Positions 28,844 to 36,177 of a stretch of DNA of 64,000 nucleotides are shown in pieces (the stretch's first letter is position 1; every line of letters starts with the position of its first letter). Location: NCBI GenBank assembly GCA_965248715.1, contig CBDFKB010000004.1, positions 1 through 64,000 on the forward strand. The letters run 5' to 3'. The position numbers were made by a program, and so were the translations under genes. Under the pieces are notes generated by a model that had not been told where the DNA came from, did not search any database, and worked only from the letters and a program-made list of their open reading frames with translations. The DNA is from CBDFKB01 sp965248715 (lineage in GTDB: Bacteria; Pseudomonadota; Alphaproteobacteria; Rhizobiales; Rhizobiaceae).

Positions 28844-29308
28844 CTAGCACTTGTCACCAAGCGTAGGATTTGCTTCGTCGCGCTATCTTTTTGTTTTGTC
28901 GCGTATTCTTATCCGAAAACCGCTACACACTTTTCGGGAATACGCGGGCCGCTTTTTTCCTGGCGCGTATTCTTATCCGAAAACCGCTACACACTTTTCG
29001 GGAATACGCGGGCCGCTTTTTTCCTGGCGCGTATTCTTATCCGAAAACCGCTACACACTTTTCGGGAATACGCGGGCCGCATTTTTCCTGGCGCGTATTC
29101 TTGTCCGAAAACCGCTACACACTTTTCGGGAATACGCGGGCCGCTTTTTTCCTGGCGCGTATTCTTATCCGAAAACCGCTACACACTTTTCGGGAATACG
29201 CTCTAGCACTTGTCACCAAGCGTTGGATTTGCTTCGTCGCGCTATCTGTTTGCTTATGCGTGTCATTTTTCCCAAAACCGGTGCCCACTTTTGGGTGACA
29301 CGCACTAG
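28844..29308 (+). repeat. H1, five tandem H2 hairpins with 64-bp period, then H1 and H2
   Basis: After H1, the 43-base hairpin GCGTATTC...GAATACGC is repeated five times from 28903, 28967, 29031, 29095 and 29159, joined by a 21-base linker GGGCCGC-TTTTTTCCTGGCGC. Then follow another H1 and an H2 of the GCGTGTCA type, ending in CTAG at 29305-29308. The array fills the space between convergent DUF3429 and rcdA genes. All three plus-strand frames are open across it only because the 64-bp unit contains no stop codon; it is not a gene. Confidence 0.93.
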
Positions 29309-29835
29309 GCGTGGTCTTTGTCAAACGCCGCCGATAGCAAACTAAGCTGATTTGCCACCGGATTGGCCGGTTCTTGGCGTTCATCCGCAGCGCCGTAAAT
29401 TTCTGAATCGAGCCGGGCGATCAAACGCTGCAATTCCACCGAGCGGCGGACCAAATGTATAAATTCGTCGGGAATTTCCTCCCAGCCTGGCCCGTCGATC
29501 CTAGTCGGCAGGGTATCGAGTTTGATTTTTCTCTTTTCCTCGACCACCTGTTCGCGGCTCATTTCCCCCTCGCTGACCGCGCGTTGCAACAACAACCAGG
29601 AGGCAAGTTGCATCAGCCGGGTGGTCAGGCGCATGGATTCAGCGCCATACAGCAATGAAGAGGATCGCGACAATTGTTTGGCGGCAAAGCGGCCGGGTCC
29701 ATCGAGATATTCCGCGCATTCCTCGACCAAGCGCATGCCGTCGGCAAACAGATTCTTGAACGCCGGTGAAAACGCCAGATGCTCGGCTAATTTTACCGTG
29801 TTGAACCCGTGTCCAAATCGTTTAAAGCCGGTCAT
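29305..29835 (-). CDS. rcdA: RcdA/DUF1465 family, regulator of CtrA degradation
   Basis: 176 residues. AKQLSRSSSLLYGAESMRLT and TRLMQLASWLLLQRAVSEG are the core helices of DUF1465, the family of Caulobacter RcdA, which delivers CtrA and other clients to ClpXP during the cell cycle. The last residues are disordered, as in RcdA, where the tail contacts the protease adaptor system. Its TAG stop codon (29307-29305 on the minus strand) lies in the CTAG end of an H2 repeat, so the repeat defines the C-terminus. A CtrA box lies 360 bases upstream. Confidence 0.87.
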   Translation of the reverse strand: MTGFKRFGHGFNTVKLAEHLAFSPAFKNLFADGMRLVEECAEYLDGPGRFAAKQLSRSSSLLYGAESMRLTTRLMQLASWLLLQRAVSEGEMSREQVVEEKRKIKLDTLPTRIDGPGWEEIPDEFIHLVRRSVELQRLIARLDSEIYGAADERQEPANPVANQLSLLSAAFDKDHA

Positions 29836-30072
29836 GCACCATCAGTCCTTGCCGAAATTACCATGGGCAAATCTTGTCCCTTGCCTTTGTATTGGTCGCG
29901 ACAGCGCCGGTAAAGTGCCGGTGAAATGGCCTTGACGGGGTAAGTTAACGGGTTTTAGCACCGGCAAACAGTGACCAATACGGTGCAAATGTGGAGCATT
30001 CGGAGCCGCAGGTGGAACACAGGATGCTGACCGACTGATCAAATTAACTTAAATATTTCAAATACTTAGGTG

Positions 30073-30099
30073 AAAAAAAAGAGCCGCGAAAGCGGCTCT
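30073..30099 (-). terminator. Intrinsic terminator between DUF1192/small RNA candidate and rcdA
   Basis: AGAGCCGC and GCGGCTCT pair over a four-base loop TTTC on the minus strand and run straight into eight T residues. This is the clearest intrinsic terminator in the window. Confidence 0.88.
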
Positions 30100-30175
30100 G
30101 AAGAGTTGACAGGGAGGCTTCGATCAATGCGAAGAAATTCCGTGTTGACCGAATCCAGCTAAACTGGATGAAGCA
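30073..30175 (-). ncRNA. Candidate CtrA-linked small RNA with anti-Shine-Dalgarno stretch
   Basis: On the minus strand, downstream of the CtrA box, a roughly 100-base segment forms ATCCAG/CTGGAT around 30153-30169, CTTCG/CGAAG at 30118-30134, then an unpaired CCTCCCT (30117-30111), then a strong terminator. No protein fits. The unpaired C/U-rich stretch could bind ribosome sites, the mode known from the rhizobial AbcR RNAs; homology is not claimed. The 5' end is uncertain. It could instead be the 3' end of the DUF1192 transcript. On the plus strand the same bases give AGGGAGG and an 11-codon frame. Confidence 0.5.
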
Positions 30176-30193
30176 ATTAATAGCTGATAAAGC

Positions 30194-30209
30194 TTAACAT
30201 ATGGTTAAC
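30194..30209. promoter_or_regulatory. CtrA box (TTAA-N7-TTAAC)
   Basis: TTAACATATGGTTAAC fits the full CtrA consensus TTAA, seven bases, TTAAC. It lies just upstream of the terminator-bounded small RNA candidate on the minus strand and 72 bases past the DUF1192 stop codon. CtrA is the alphaproteobacterial cell-cycle master regulator; the rcdA gene beyond the terminator encodes a factor for its destruction. Confidence 0.65.
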
Positions 30210-30280
30210 GGGCAATATCGGTGCCAAACCGGAAAATCGGCCGCTCTAACGGAGCCATATTTGCCGATTGCTGCGTTATC

Positions 30281-30469
30281 CTATTGCTTGAAGAACGCTT
30301 CGGCGGCATCAAGGTTTACCTGTTTGCGCACCCGTTCTTGCTGGCATCGGGTGATTTCCGCCCGCATCAATTCGATCCGCTCATCAAGATCTTCAACGGA
30401 AAACAAGGTAAGATCGGCGCCAAGTACAATTTCGGCGTTTTTTCGGGCAACTGGTTCCCCATCATCCAT
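30281..30469 (-). CDS. DUF1192 family small protein
   Basis: 62 residues from ATG 30469. MDDGEPVARKNAEIVLGAD, then LTLFSVEDLDERIELMRAEI and RKQVNLDAAEAFFK match this short helical family, which is found across Alphaproteobacteria and has no assigned function. A longer in-frame start at 30604 would add 45 residues with no family likeness and run toward the divergent quinone oxidoreductase promoter. Gene order DUF1192 beside a quinone oxidoreductase, RcdA and TrcR is common in rhizobial relatives. Confidence 0.85.
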   Translation of the reverse strand: MDDGEPVARKNAEIVLGADLTLFSVEDLDERIELMRAEITRCQQERVRKQVNLDAAEAFFKQ

Positions 30470-30618
30470 GCTAATGCACCTAACAGCTGCGAGGGTCGAG
30501 ACTGACACCGACAATAGCACTATTTTTCTATTCGACCACGTGACACGGCGCTGTAGGGCGGCCAAGATACAGTTTTGCCAGGTTGGGTAGGAGCGCAGCG
30601 ACACGGTAAGGGGGGATC

Positions 30619-31620
30619 ATGATGGATATTCCAGCGAAAATGAATGTGGTGGAAATCTCCAGGCCGGGAGGGCCGGAAGTGCTGGTGCCGGCAACGCGCC
30701 CGGTGCCTGAGCCGGTAAACCGGGAAATCCTGGTCAAGGTCGCGGCGGCTGGGGTCAACCGACCCGATTGTCTGCAGCGCAGCGGCGGCTATCCGCCGCC
30801 GCCTGGCGCTTCCGATATTCCCGGCCTGGAGATTGCCGGCGCGGTGGTCGGCGTCGGCGATGGCGCGAGCCTCTACCAATCAGGTGATCCGGTGACCGCG
30901 CTGGTGCCCGGCGGCGGATATGCGGAATATGCAATCGTCGACGAGCGCAACGCGCTGCCGGTTCCAGCCAGTTGTGATTTCCTGCGGGCGGCGGCGATCC
31001 CTGAAACCTTCTTTACGGTCTGGCACAATGTAATCCAGCGCGGCAGGTTGATGGATGGTGAAACCTTGTTGGTACATGGTGGCGCCAGCGGTATTGGCAC
31101 CACCGCGATCCAGATTGCTAAGGCGCGCGGTGCTACGGTGATCGTCACCGCCGGCAGCGAACGCAAGTGCCAGGCCTGTCTCGGGCTCGGCGCCGACCAC
31201 GCGATCAACTACAAGGATGCCGATTTCGTCGACCAGGTACGGGAGTTCACCGACGGGCGCGGCGCTGATGTGATCCTCGACATGGTCGGCGGTGACTATA
31301 TCCCGCGCAATTATGATGCAGCAGCCGAAGATGGCCGGATCGTGCAAATCGCATTCCTGCATGGTGCGGTGGTTGAAACCAATTATCTGAAACTGATGCT
31401 CAAACGGCTGACCCATACCGGTTCCACTCTCAGACCTCGGCCGGTGGAGTTCAAGGAAATAATCGCCCGCGAGTTGCACCAAACCGTATGGCCGTTGATC
31501 GAAAGCCGGACCATTGCCCCGGTGATGGACATGGTGTTTGATCTTGCCCAGGCAAGCCAAGCCCATTTCCGCATGGAAGCGGGCGACCATATCGGCAAGA
31601 TTGTCTTGAAAACCGGGTAG
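30619..31620 (+). CDS. NAD(P)H-quinone oxidoreductase, zinc-free MDR family (PIG3-like)
   Basis: 333 residues. AAAGVNRPDCLQRSGGYPPP and the DIPGLEIAGAVV block mark the N-terminal GroES-like domain; VHGGASGIGTTAIQIAKARG is the NADPH-binding start, and no zinc ligands are visible. PIG3-type members reduce ortho-quinones. ATG 30619 is followed by another ATG one codon later; GGGGGG precedes them. It is divergent from DUF1192. Its stop lies 21 bases before a perfect H2 palindrome. Confidence 0.93.
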   Translation: MMDIPAKMNVVEISRPGGPEVLVPATRPVPEPVNREILVKVAAAGVNRPDCLQRSGGYPPPPGASDIPGLEIAGAVVGVGDGASLYQSGDPVTALVPGGGYAEYAIVDERNALPVPASCDFLRAAAIPETFFTVWHNVIQRGRLMDGETLLVHGGASGIGTTAIQIAKARGATVIVTAGSERKCQACLGLGADHAINYKDADFVDQVREFTDGRGADVILDMVGGDYIPRNYDAAAEDGRIVQIAFLHGAVVETNYLKLMLKRLTHTGSTLRPRPVEFKEIIARELHQTVWPLIESRTIAPVMDMVFDLAQASQAHFRMEAGDHIGKIVLKTG

Positions 31621-31641
31621 GGTGTGTCACGTCGCTCAGTA

Positions 31642-31692
31642 CTAGAGCGTGTCACCCAAAAGTGGGTACCGGTTTTGGGTGACACGCTCTAG
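31642..31692. repeat. Perfect H2 palindrome with 20-bp arms
   Basis: The arms CTAGAGCGTGTCACCCAAAA and its exact complement enclose an 11-base loop GTGGGTACCGG. This copy lacks the usual four- or five-base bulge in one arm, so it is a perfect inverted repeat with CTAG at both ends. It lies between the quinone oxidoreductase and trcR. Confidence 0.93.
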
Positions 31693-31796
31693 TAAACAGA
31701 TATCAATCCAAACCCCGGTGATCGTCGGGATTTTTCGTTGCAAGGAAAAAGCGCGCAATCTATAACGAGCGCCAATCCCCTCCATTTTGGTAAGAC

Positions 31797-31862
31797 GCGC
31801 CCAAGGGCGCCAGGAGAGGGACCTTCCTGGATGATAGGAAGGCCCAACAAAAGGATTTTGTT
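31797..31862 (+). promoter_or_regulatory. Hairpin-rich leader of trcR hiding the ribosome site
   Basis: Three hairpins follow each other: GCGCCC/GGGCGC (31797-31810), CCTTCCT/AGGAAGG over a seven-base loop (31822-31842), and AACAAAA/TTTTGTT over the triloop GGA (31846-31862). The last encloses the AAGGA ribosome site and ends one base before ATG 31864. Seven A/U-rich pairs would melt easily, so a temperature- or factor-dependent switch is possible. Confidence 0.5.
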
Positions 31863-31863
31863 C

Positions 31864-32550
31864 ATGGCCAACACTTTGCTGATGCCGAAGGCGACCGCCG
31901 TATGGCTGGTCGACAACACATCGCTGACTTTTGATCAGATCGCTACCTTCTGTAGGCTCCACCCCCTGGAGGTAAAGGCGATCGCCGATGGCGAAGCGGC
32001 CCAAGGCATAAAGGGCCTTGATCCGATCGCAACCGGCCAACTGACCCGCAGAGAATTGGAAATCGCGCAAAGCGATCAGGGCCACAAGCTCAAGCTTGCG
32101 GAAGCCAAAGTAGTGGTGCCCGAACCAAAGCGGCGGCGGCCGCGCTATACTCCGGTCTCCAAGCGACAGGATCGGCCCAACGCCATTCTTTGGTTGGTAC
32201 GCAACCACCCGGAACTAAAAGATTCGCAGATCGTGCGCTTGGTTGGCACCACCAAGACTACGATTGATGCGGTGCGCGAACGCACCCATTGGAACTCGAC
32301 CAACCTGGTGCCAATGGATCCGGTCACGCTCGGCTTGAGCACGCAGATTAATCTTGACATGGAAGTTGCAAAGGCGGCAAGCGCCACACAACAATCAGCC
32401 CCCGTACCCGGCACCGAACCGGACGAAACGCTGTTGCCGGCCAGTGAGACGGCTGCGGAAGCCGAAGAAGATACGGTGGCGGAAAAAGAGATGAGTGCCG
32501 ACGCGGTGTTCGCCAATTTTCCGACTGGAAAATCAGACGACAATGAATAG
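31864..32550 (+). CDS. trcR: Cell-cycle transcriptional regulator TrcR (DUF1013)
   Basis: 228 residues. LLMPKATAVWLVDNTSLTFD, then TFCRLHPLEVKAIADGEAAQ and GIKGLDPIATGQLTRRE are the signature blocks of DUF1013. NAILWLVRNHPELKDSQI and RLVGTTKTTIDAVRERTHWN form a helix-turn-helix region (about 105-145). The last 60 residues are Ala/Glu-rich and disordered. In Caulobacter this protein acts in cell-cycle transcription. ATG 31864 is set by the family N-terminus and the AAGGA site. Confidence 0.9.
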   Translation: MANTLLMPKATAVWLVDNTSLTFDQIATFCRLHPLEVKAIADGEAAQGIKGLDPIATGQLTRRELEIAQSDQGHKLKLAEAKVVVPEPKRRRPRYTPVSKRQDRPNAILWLVRNHPELKDSQIVRLVGTTKTTIDAVRERTHWNSTNLVPMDPVTLGLSTQINLDMEVAKAASATQQSAPVPGTEPDETLLPASETAAEAEEDTVAEKEMSADAVFANFPTGKSDDNE

Positions 32551-32569
32551 ATACCGCTGCCCGTTGCGG

Positions 32570-32836
32570 CTAGAGCAAGTTTTGACCATACGGGATCACT
32601 TGACCGATTTTTAGCGTCTGCTGGCAAGGCGGGATTTACGCCTTGGTCTGGACGACCACCAGGAAATCCCAACAAAGACCGCAAGGCGCTAAGAATCGGC
32701 CTCCGGTGGGCCAGATCAGCCCATCAGTTTCGTTGAGCAGCTTGTGAGATACCAGTATCGCAGTGCGCTGCTCGCCTCGCTGAGTGGACTGATTTGGCAC
32801 CATCAAGTGATCCTGTATGGTCGAAATTTGCTCTAG
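32570..32836. mobile_element. 267-bp element with 34-bp inverted ends and two inner hairpins
   Basis: The ends CTAGAGCAAG...GGGATCACTTGA and its inverted mate at 32803-32836 match in about 30 of 34 bases and both finish in CTAG. Inside, CCGATTTTTAGCG (32604) pairs with CGCTAAGAATCGG, and GCCAGATCAG near 32710 pairs with the region ending CTGATTTGGC at 32799. No protein is encoded. A fragment of the interior occurs at 28797. It looks like a non-autonomous mobile element. Confidence 0.75.
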
Positions 32837-32883
32837 CTACTGTGCGGGCAAAGATTTCCGCGAACGGGTAATACCAACGGTGC

Positions 32884-32916
32884 TTGATATTGAGCCATTT
32901 GATGGCTTGATATCAA
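32884..32916. other. Long hairpin downstream of trcR and prpE
   Basis: TTGATATTGAGCCAT and ATGGCTTGATATCAA form a 15-pair stem with two G-U wobbles (in plus-strand RNA) over a three-base loop. It sits between convergent trcR and prpE, 19 bases past the prpE stop. No T-run follows, so it is a possible end signal only. Confidence 0.4.
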
Positions 32917-32935
32917 AGGGAGCGGCATAACCTGA

Positions 32936-34840
32936 TCAGCAGATACCGCGTGCCCGCATTACCTCGGTGATCTCGTCGAAGATTGCCGGATCATCAATGG
33001 TGGCCGGCATTTTCCAGTCTTGGGAATTAGCGATCTTTTGCAGGGTGCCGCGCAAGATCTTGCCGGAACGGGTCTTGGGCAGGCGCTCGACCGCCATAAT
33101 CAGTTTGAACGCCGCCACCGGCCCTATTTGTTTTCTGACCAGCGCCACCACTTCCTTTTCAATCTCGCCCACATCGCGGTCGTGGCCGGAGTTCAGCACA
33201 ATATATCCGCAAGGAACCTGGCCCTTGAGTTTGTCGGCGATGCCGATCACCGCGCACTCCGCCACATCCGGGTGCGATGCAAGCACCTCTTCCATGCCAC
33301 CGGTCGACAGGCGATGGCCAGCGACGTTGATGATGTCATCGGTACGGGCCATGATGAATAAATAGCCTTCATCATCTTTGTAACCAGCATCCGCAGTTTT
33401 GAAGTAGCCGGGAAACTCGGCCAGATAAGTTTCTTCAAACCGATCATCGGCATTCCACAGGGTTGGCAAACAGCCCGGTGGCAATGGCAGCTTGATCACG
33501 ATATTGCCTAGTTCGCCGGTCGGCATCTCGTGGCCTTCGTCACTAACGATGCGTACGTCATAGCCCGGCATCGGCACGGTCGGCGAGCCGTGTTTGACCG
33601 GCAATTGGCCAAGTCCAACCGGATTACCAGCAATGGTCCAACCGGTCTCGGTCTGCCACCAATGGTCGATCACAGGCACCTTAAGGTGCCGCTCGGCCCA
33701 AACGATAGTATCGGGATCAGCCCGCTCGCCGGCGAGAAACAGAGTTCGCAGCGAGCCAAGATCATAATTGGTGATCAGTTCGGCTTTTGGGTCTTCTTTC
33801 TTGATCGCGCGAAATGCGGTCGGTGCGGTAAACAGTGCCGCAACCTGGTGCTCGGCGATCACACGCCAAAACGTGCCAGCATCCGGCGTGCCGACCGGCT
33901 TGCCTTCGAACAATACCACGGTGCAGCCGTGCAGCAACGGCGCGTATACGATGTAGGAATGGCCGACTACCCAGCCGACATCGGATGCGGCCCAAAACAC
34001 TTCGCCAGGTTCAATGCCATAGATCGCGTGCATCGACCATTTCAAGGCAACCATGTGACCGCCATTGTCGCGCACCACGCCTTTGGGCACCCCGGTGGTG
34101 CCCGACGTATAAAGTACGTAGAGCGGGTCGGTCGCCAGCACCGGGACGCAGGGTTGGTCGGCGCCGCGCGCACGGGCCGCCGCAACCACTTCGTGGTAGT
34201 TATGGTCGCGGCCTTCGATCAGCTCGCACCTAGATTGCTCGCGCTGCAAAATTATGGTGTTAGCGGGCTTGTGGATCGCTTGTTCAATCGCCGCGTCGAG
34301 CAGCGGCTTATAGTCGATGACCCGGCCTGGTTCGATGCCGCACGACGCGGAAATGATGAGCTTTGGCGCCGCGTCATTAATCCGGGTCGCCAATTCGTTG
34401 GCGGCAAACCCGCCGAATACCACCGAGTGAACCGCGCCAAGGCGGGCGCAGGCCAGCATCGCCACCGAGGCTTGCGGTACCATCGGCATGTAGATAATCA
34501 CACGATCGCCTTTGCTAACGCCACATTCGGCGATTGCGGCAGCCAGTGCTTTTACCTCGTCCAGCAGTTCGCCATAGGTGATTGTGCGCTTGGTGCCGGT
34601 GATCGGGCTGTCATAGATAATCGCTGCCTGGTCCGCACGGCCACCTTCCACATGCCGGTCCAAACAATTGTAGCAGGTATTACAGGTAGCACCGGCATAC
34701 CAGTGACCGTAAACGCCGGCGTTTGGGTCAAACACCTTGTCCCAGCGCTGAAACCAGTCGATTTCATCTGCGGCCTTAGCCCAAAATTGCTCCGGATTTT
34801 CCTGCCAAGCCTGGTAGGTCGCCAAATATTTGGATGCCAT
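32936..34840 (-). CDS. prpE: Propionyl-CoA / acetyl-CoA synthetase (PrpE type)
   Basis: 634 residues from ATG 34840, which has GGGAGAT upstream. ANL-family motifs: YTSGTTGVPKGVVRDNGG (P-loop), HWWQTETGW, YFKTADAGYKDDEGYLFIM, and the C-terminal PKTRSGKILRGTL with the acetylatable Lys. The early CNTCYNCLDRHV block and the VVRDNGGH variant fit PrpE more than Acs. It makes acyl-CoA from a short-chain acid, ATP and CoA. Monocistronic on this strand. Confidence 0.93.
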   Translation of the reverse strand: MASKYLATYQAWQENPEQFWAKAADEIDWFQRWDKVFDPNAGVYGHWYAGATCNTCYNCLDRHVEGGRADQAAIIYDSPITGTKRTITYGELLDEVKALAAAIAECGVSKGDRVIIYMPMVPQASVAMLACARLGAVHSVVFGGFAANELATRINDAAPKLIISASCGIEPGRVIDYKPLLDAAIEQAIHKPANTIILQREQSRCELIEGRDHNYHEVVAAARARGADQPCVPVLATDPLYVLYTSGTTGVPKGVVRDNGGHMVALKWSMHAIYGIEPGEVFWAASDVGWVVGHSYIVYAPLLHGCTVVLFEGKPVGTPDAGTFWRVIAEHQVAALFTAPTAFRAIKKEDPKAELITNYDLGSLRTLFLAGERADPDTIVWAERHLKVPVIDHWWQTETGWTIAGNPVGLGQLPVKHGSPTVPMPGYDVRIVSDEGHEMPTGELGNIVIKLPLPPGCLPTLWNADDRFEETYLAEFPGYFKTADAGYKDDEGYLFIMARTDDIINVAGHRLSTGGMEEVLASHPDVAECAVIGIADKLKGQVPCGYIVLNSGHDRDVGEIEKEVVALVRKQIGPVAAFKLIMAVERLPKTRSGKILRGTLQKIANSQDWKMPATIDDPAIFDEITEVMRARGIC

Positions 34841-35034
34841 ATTTATCTCCCGATTGTAGCCAGCCCGGCCCTCCGGCAATTTCCGATTGCTTTCGAGCAA
34901 AGTCACCCAACAAATAGACCGTGAACCAGCCCCAGTCCATGCAACGAAAGGCGGCATCGTGCCATCCCATCGCGATCCCAATCAATGGGGAAAGATCTGC
35001 TTTGTTGATGAAATGGTACCAACGGTGGCTATTA

Positions 35035-35139
35035 GGCCGTGTGGACGGATTGGATTTTGAACGTGGTATGAGTCAAAATCGTCCGGTTTTAGAGCGTGTC
35101 ACCCAAAAGTGGGTACCGGTTTTGGGTGACACCGCCTAG
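35035..35139. repeat. Short inverted-repeat element fused to an H2 palindrome
   Basis: TTAGGCCGTGTGGACGGATT onward to GGATTTTGA is the same end sequence as the element at 51835-52010; here it pairs at once with TCAAAATC-GTCC. It runs straight into an H2 palindrome (AGAGCGTGTCACCCAAAA, loop, TTTTGGGTGACACC) that ends in GCCTAG at 35139, inside which the SGNH gene's stop codon lies. Confidence 0.8.
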
Positions 35140-35924
35140 TGGGCTCTAACCCTAGCTGCTTTTGTTTTTGCCTGCGAGGTAGCGACACCTGTTTGGCCTT
35201 CAAGATCGAGGATATAGTCGGCCAATTCATCGGCCCATCGGTGATAGCCGAGCACTCCGGCATGAAATCCGTCCTGGGCAAAATTCTCCGGGATCACCTG
35301 CCAGTTTGAGATCGGCGCCAACACCCCGCGATCTCGGCACAATTCGCGGCCATTGCGGTTGACCACTTCGGCGCGGATGCCAAGAATATGGTTAAGCGGG
35401 GTTGGCAGCAGCGGCACGTCGGCAAGGTCGATCACACCGACCCAGATCACCGTGGCGCCGGTGAACTTGGCACGCAGCGCATATAACAGTGTACCGAACT
35501 CGCGACAAAATCGACTGCCACGGTGGAAATTCTTGGCGTCGTTGGTGCCGATGTTCAATGAAATATAATCAAAGGTTTCGGCCGGTAAATTGGGTACTAC
35601 ATAATCGCGCAAATCGCTCGACGTTGCGCTGTTGTTGCCGCTGATGCGTAAGCGTATCGGCCGCCCGGAGCGTTTAGACAATATGCGCAATAATTGCCCG
35701 CCCATGCTGTCAGCAATGTCGTCGACACCGACACCGACCGCAGAACTGTCTCCGATAACCAGGATACTTAATTCCTTGCCCTTGCTATTGGTATTCTCCG
35801 AATAGACCCCACTACAAGGCGGTGGCTGCATGCGCATTGCCCGCCGGCGAACCAACAATCCCTGAATGACATAGACCGGCAAAGCCAGCCAGGTTAACGC
35901 AACGCGCAGTGCAAAACTCATCAA
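35136..35924 (-). CDS. SGNH/GDSL-type esterase, membrane-anchored
   Basis: 262 residues. One hydrophobic N-terminal segment (VALTWLALPVYVIQGLLV) anchors it. The catalytic Ser is Ser60 in LVIGDSSAVG; SGNNSATSSDL gives the Gly/Asn block, NIGTNDAKN the oxyanion Asn, and DGFHAGVLGYHRWA the catalytic Asp and His. It hydrolyses an ester or acetyl group; the substrate is unknown. The TAG stop (35138-35136 on the minus strand) lies in the CTAG end of a repeat, and the last residues RVRAH are probably repeat-adjacent rather than conserved. Confidence 0.87.
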   Translation of the reverse strand: MMSFALRVALTWLALPVYVIQGLLVRRRAMRMQPPPCSGVYSENTNSKGKELSILVIGDSSAVGVGVDDIADSMGGQLLRILSKRSGRPIRLRISGNNSATSSDLRDYVVPNLPAETFDYISLNIGTNDAKNFHRGSRFCREFGTLLYALRAKFTGATVIWVGVIDLADVPLLPTPLNHILGIRAEVVNRNGRELCRDRGVLAPISNWQVIPENFAQDGFHAGVLGYHRWADELADYILDLEGQTGVATSQAKTKAARVRAH

Positions 35925-36177
35925 GCCACGCTCCCGGGGTGGTAGTTAAAACAACAAAATTCTAACAAAGGAATACCGCCTATGCCGGACCTTGCGCACA
36001 GTTAGGATCAGTACCGCAATTTTTCCAGATATAAACCAGCCATCGCCACATCTTGCCGCAGGGATTTGACTATCGCGGCAAATCGAATTCATATTGGCAA
36101 CAACAGTCGAATTTCCGGCCATGCAAATACAGGCCAGCATTGATAGAAGCAAGTAACGGGGTTAAAGGCTCTAATTT

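Noticed and set aside
28903..29201. Periodic array resembling CRISPR
   Set aside because: The linkers are almost identical rather than unique spacers, there are no cas genes, and the unit is the dispersed H2 hairpin.
28748..29345. Three long overlapping plus-strand frames across the repeat array
   Set aside because: The 64-bp unit has no stop codon in any frame and shifts frame by one each time, so all frames stay open with the same peptide cycling. No gene is supported.
33530..34924. 464-codon plus-strand frame opposite prpE
   Set aside because: It is antisense to a clear PrpE gene and has no family likeness.
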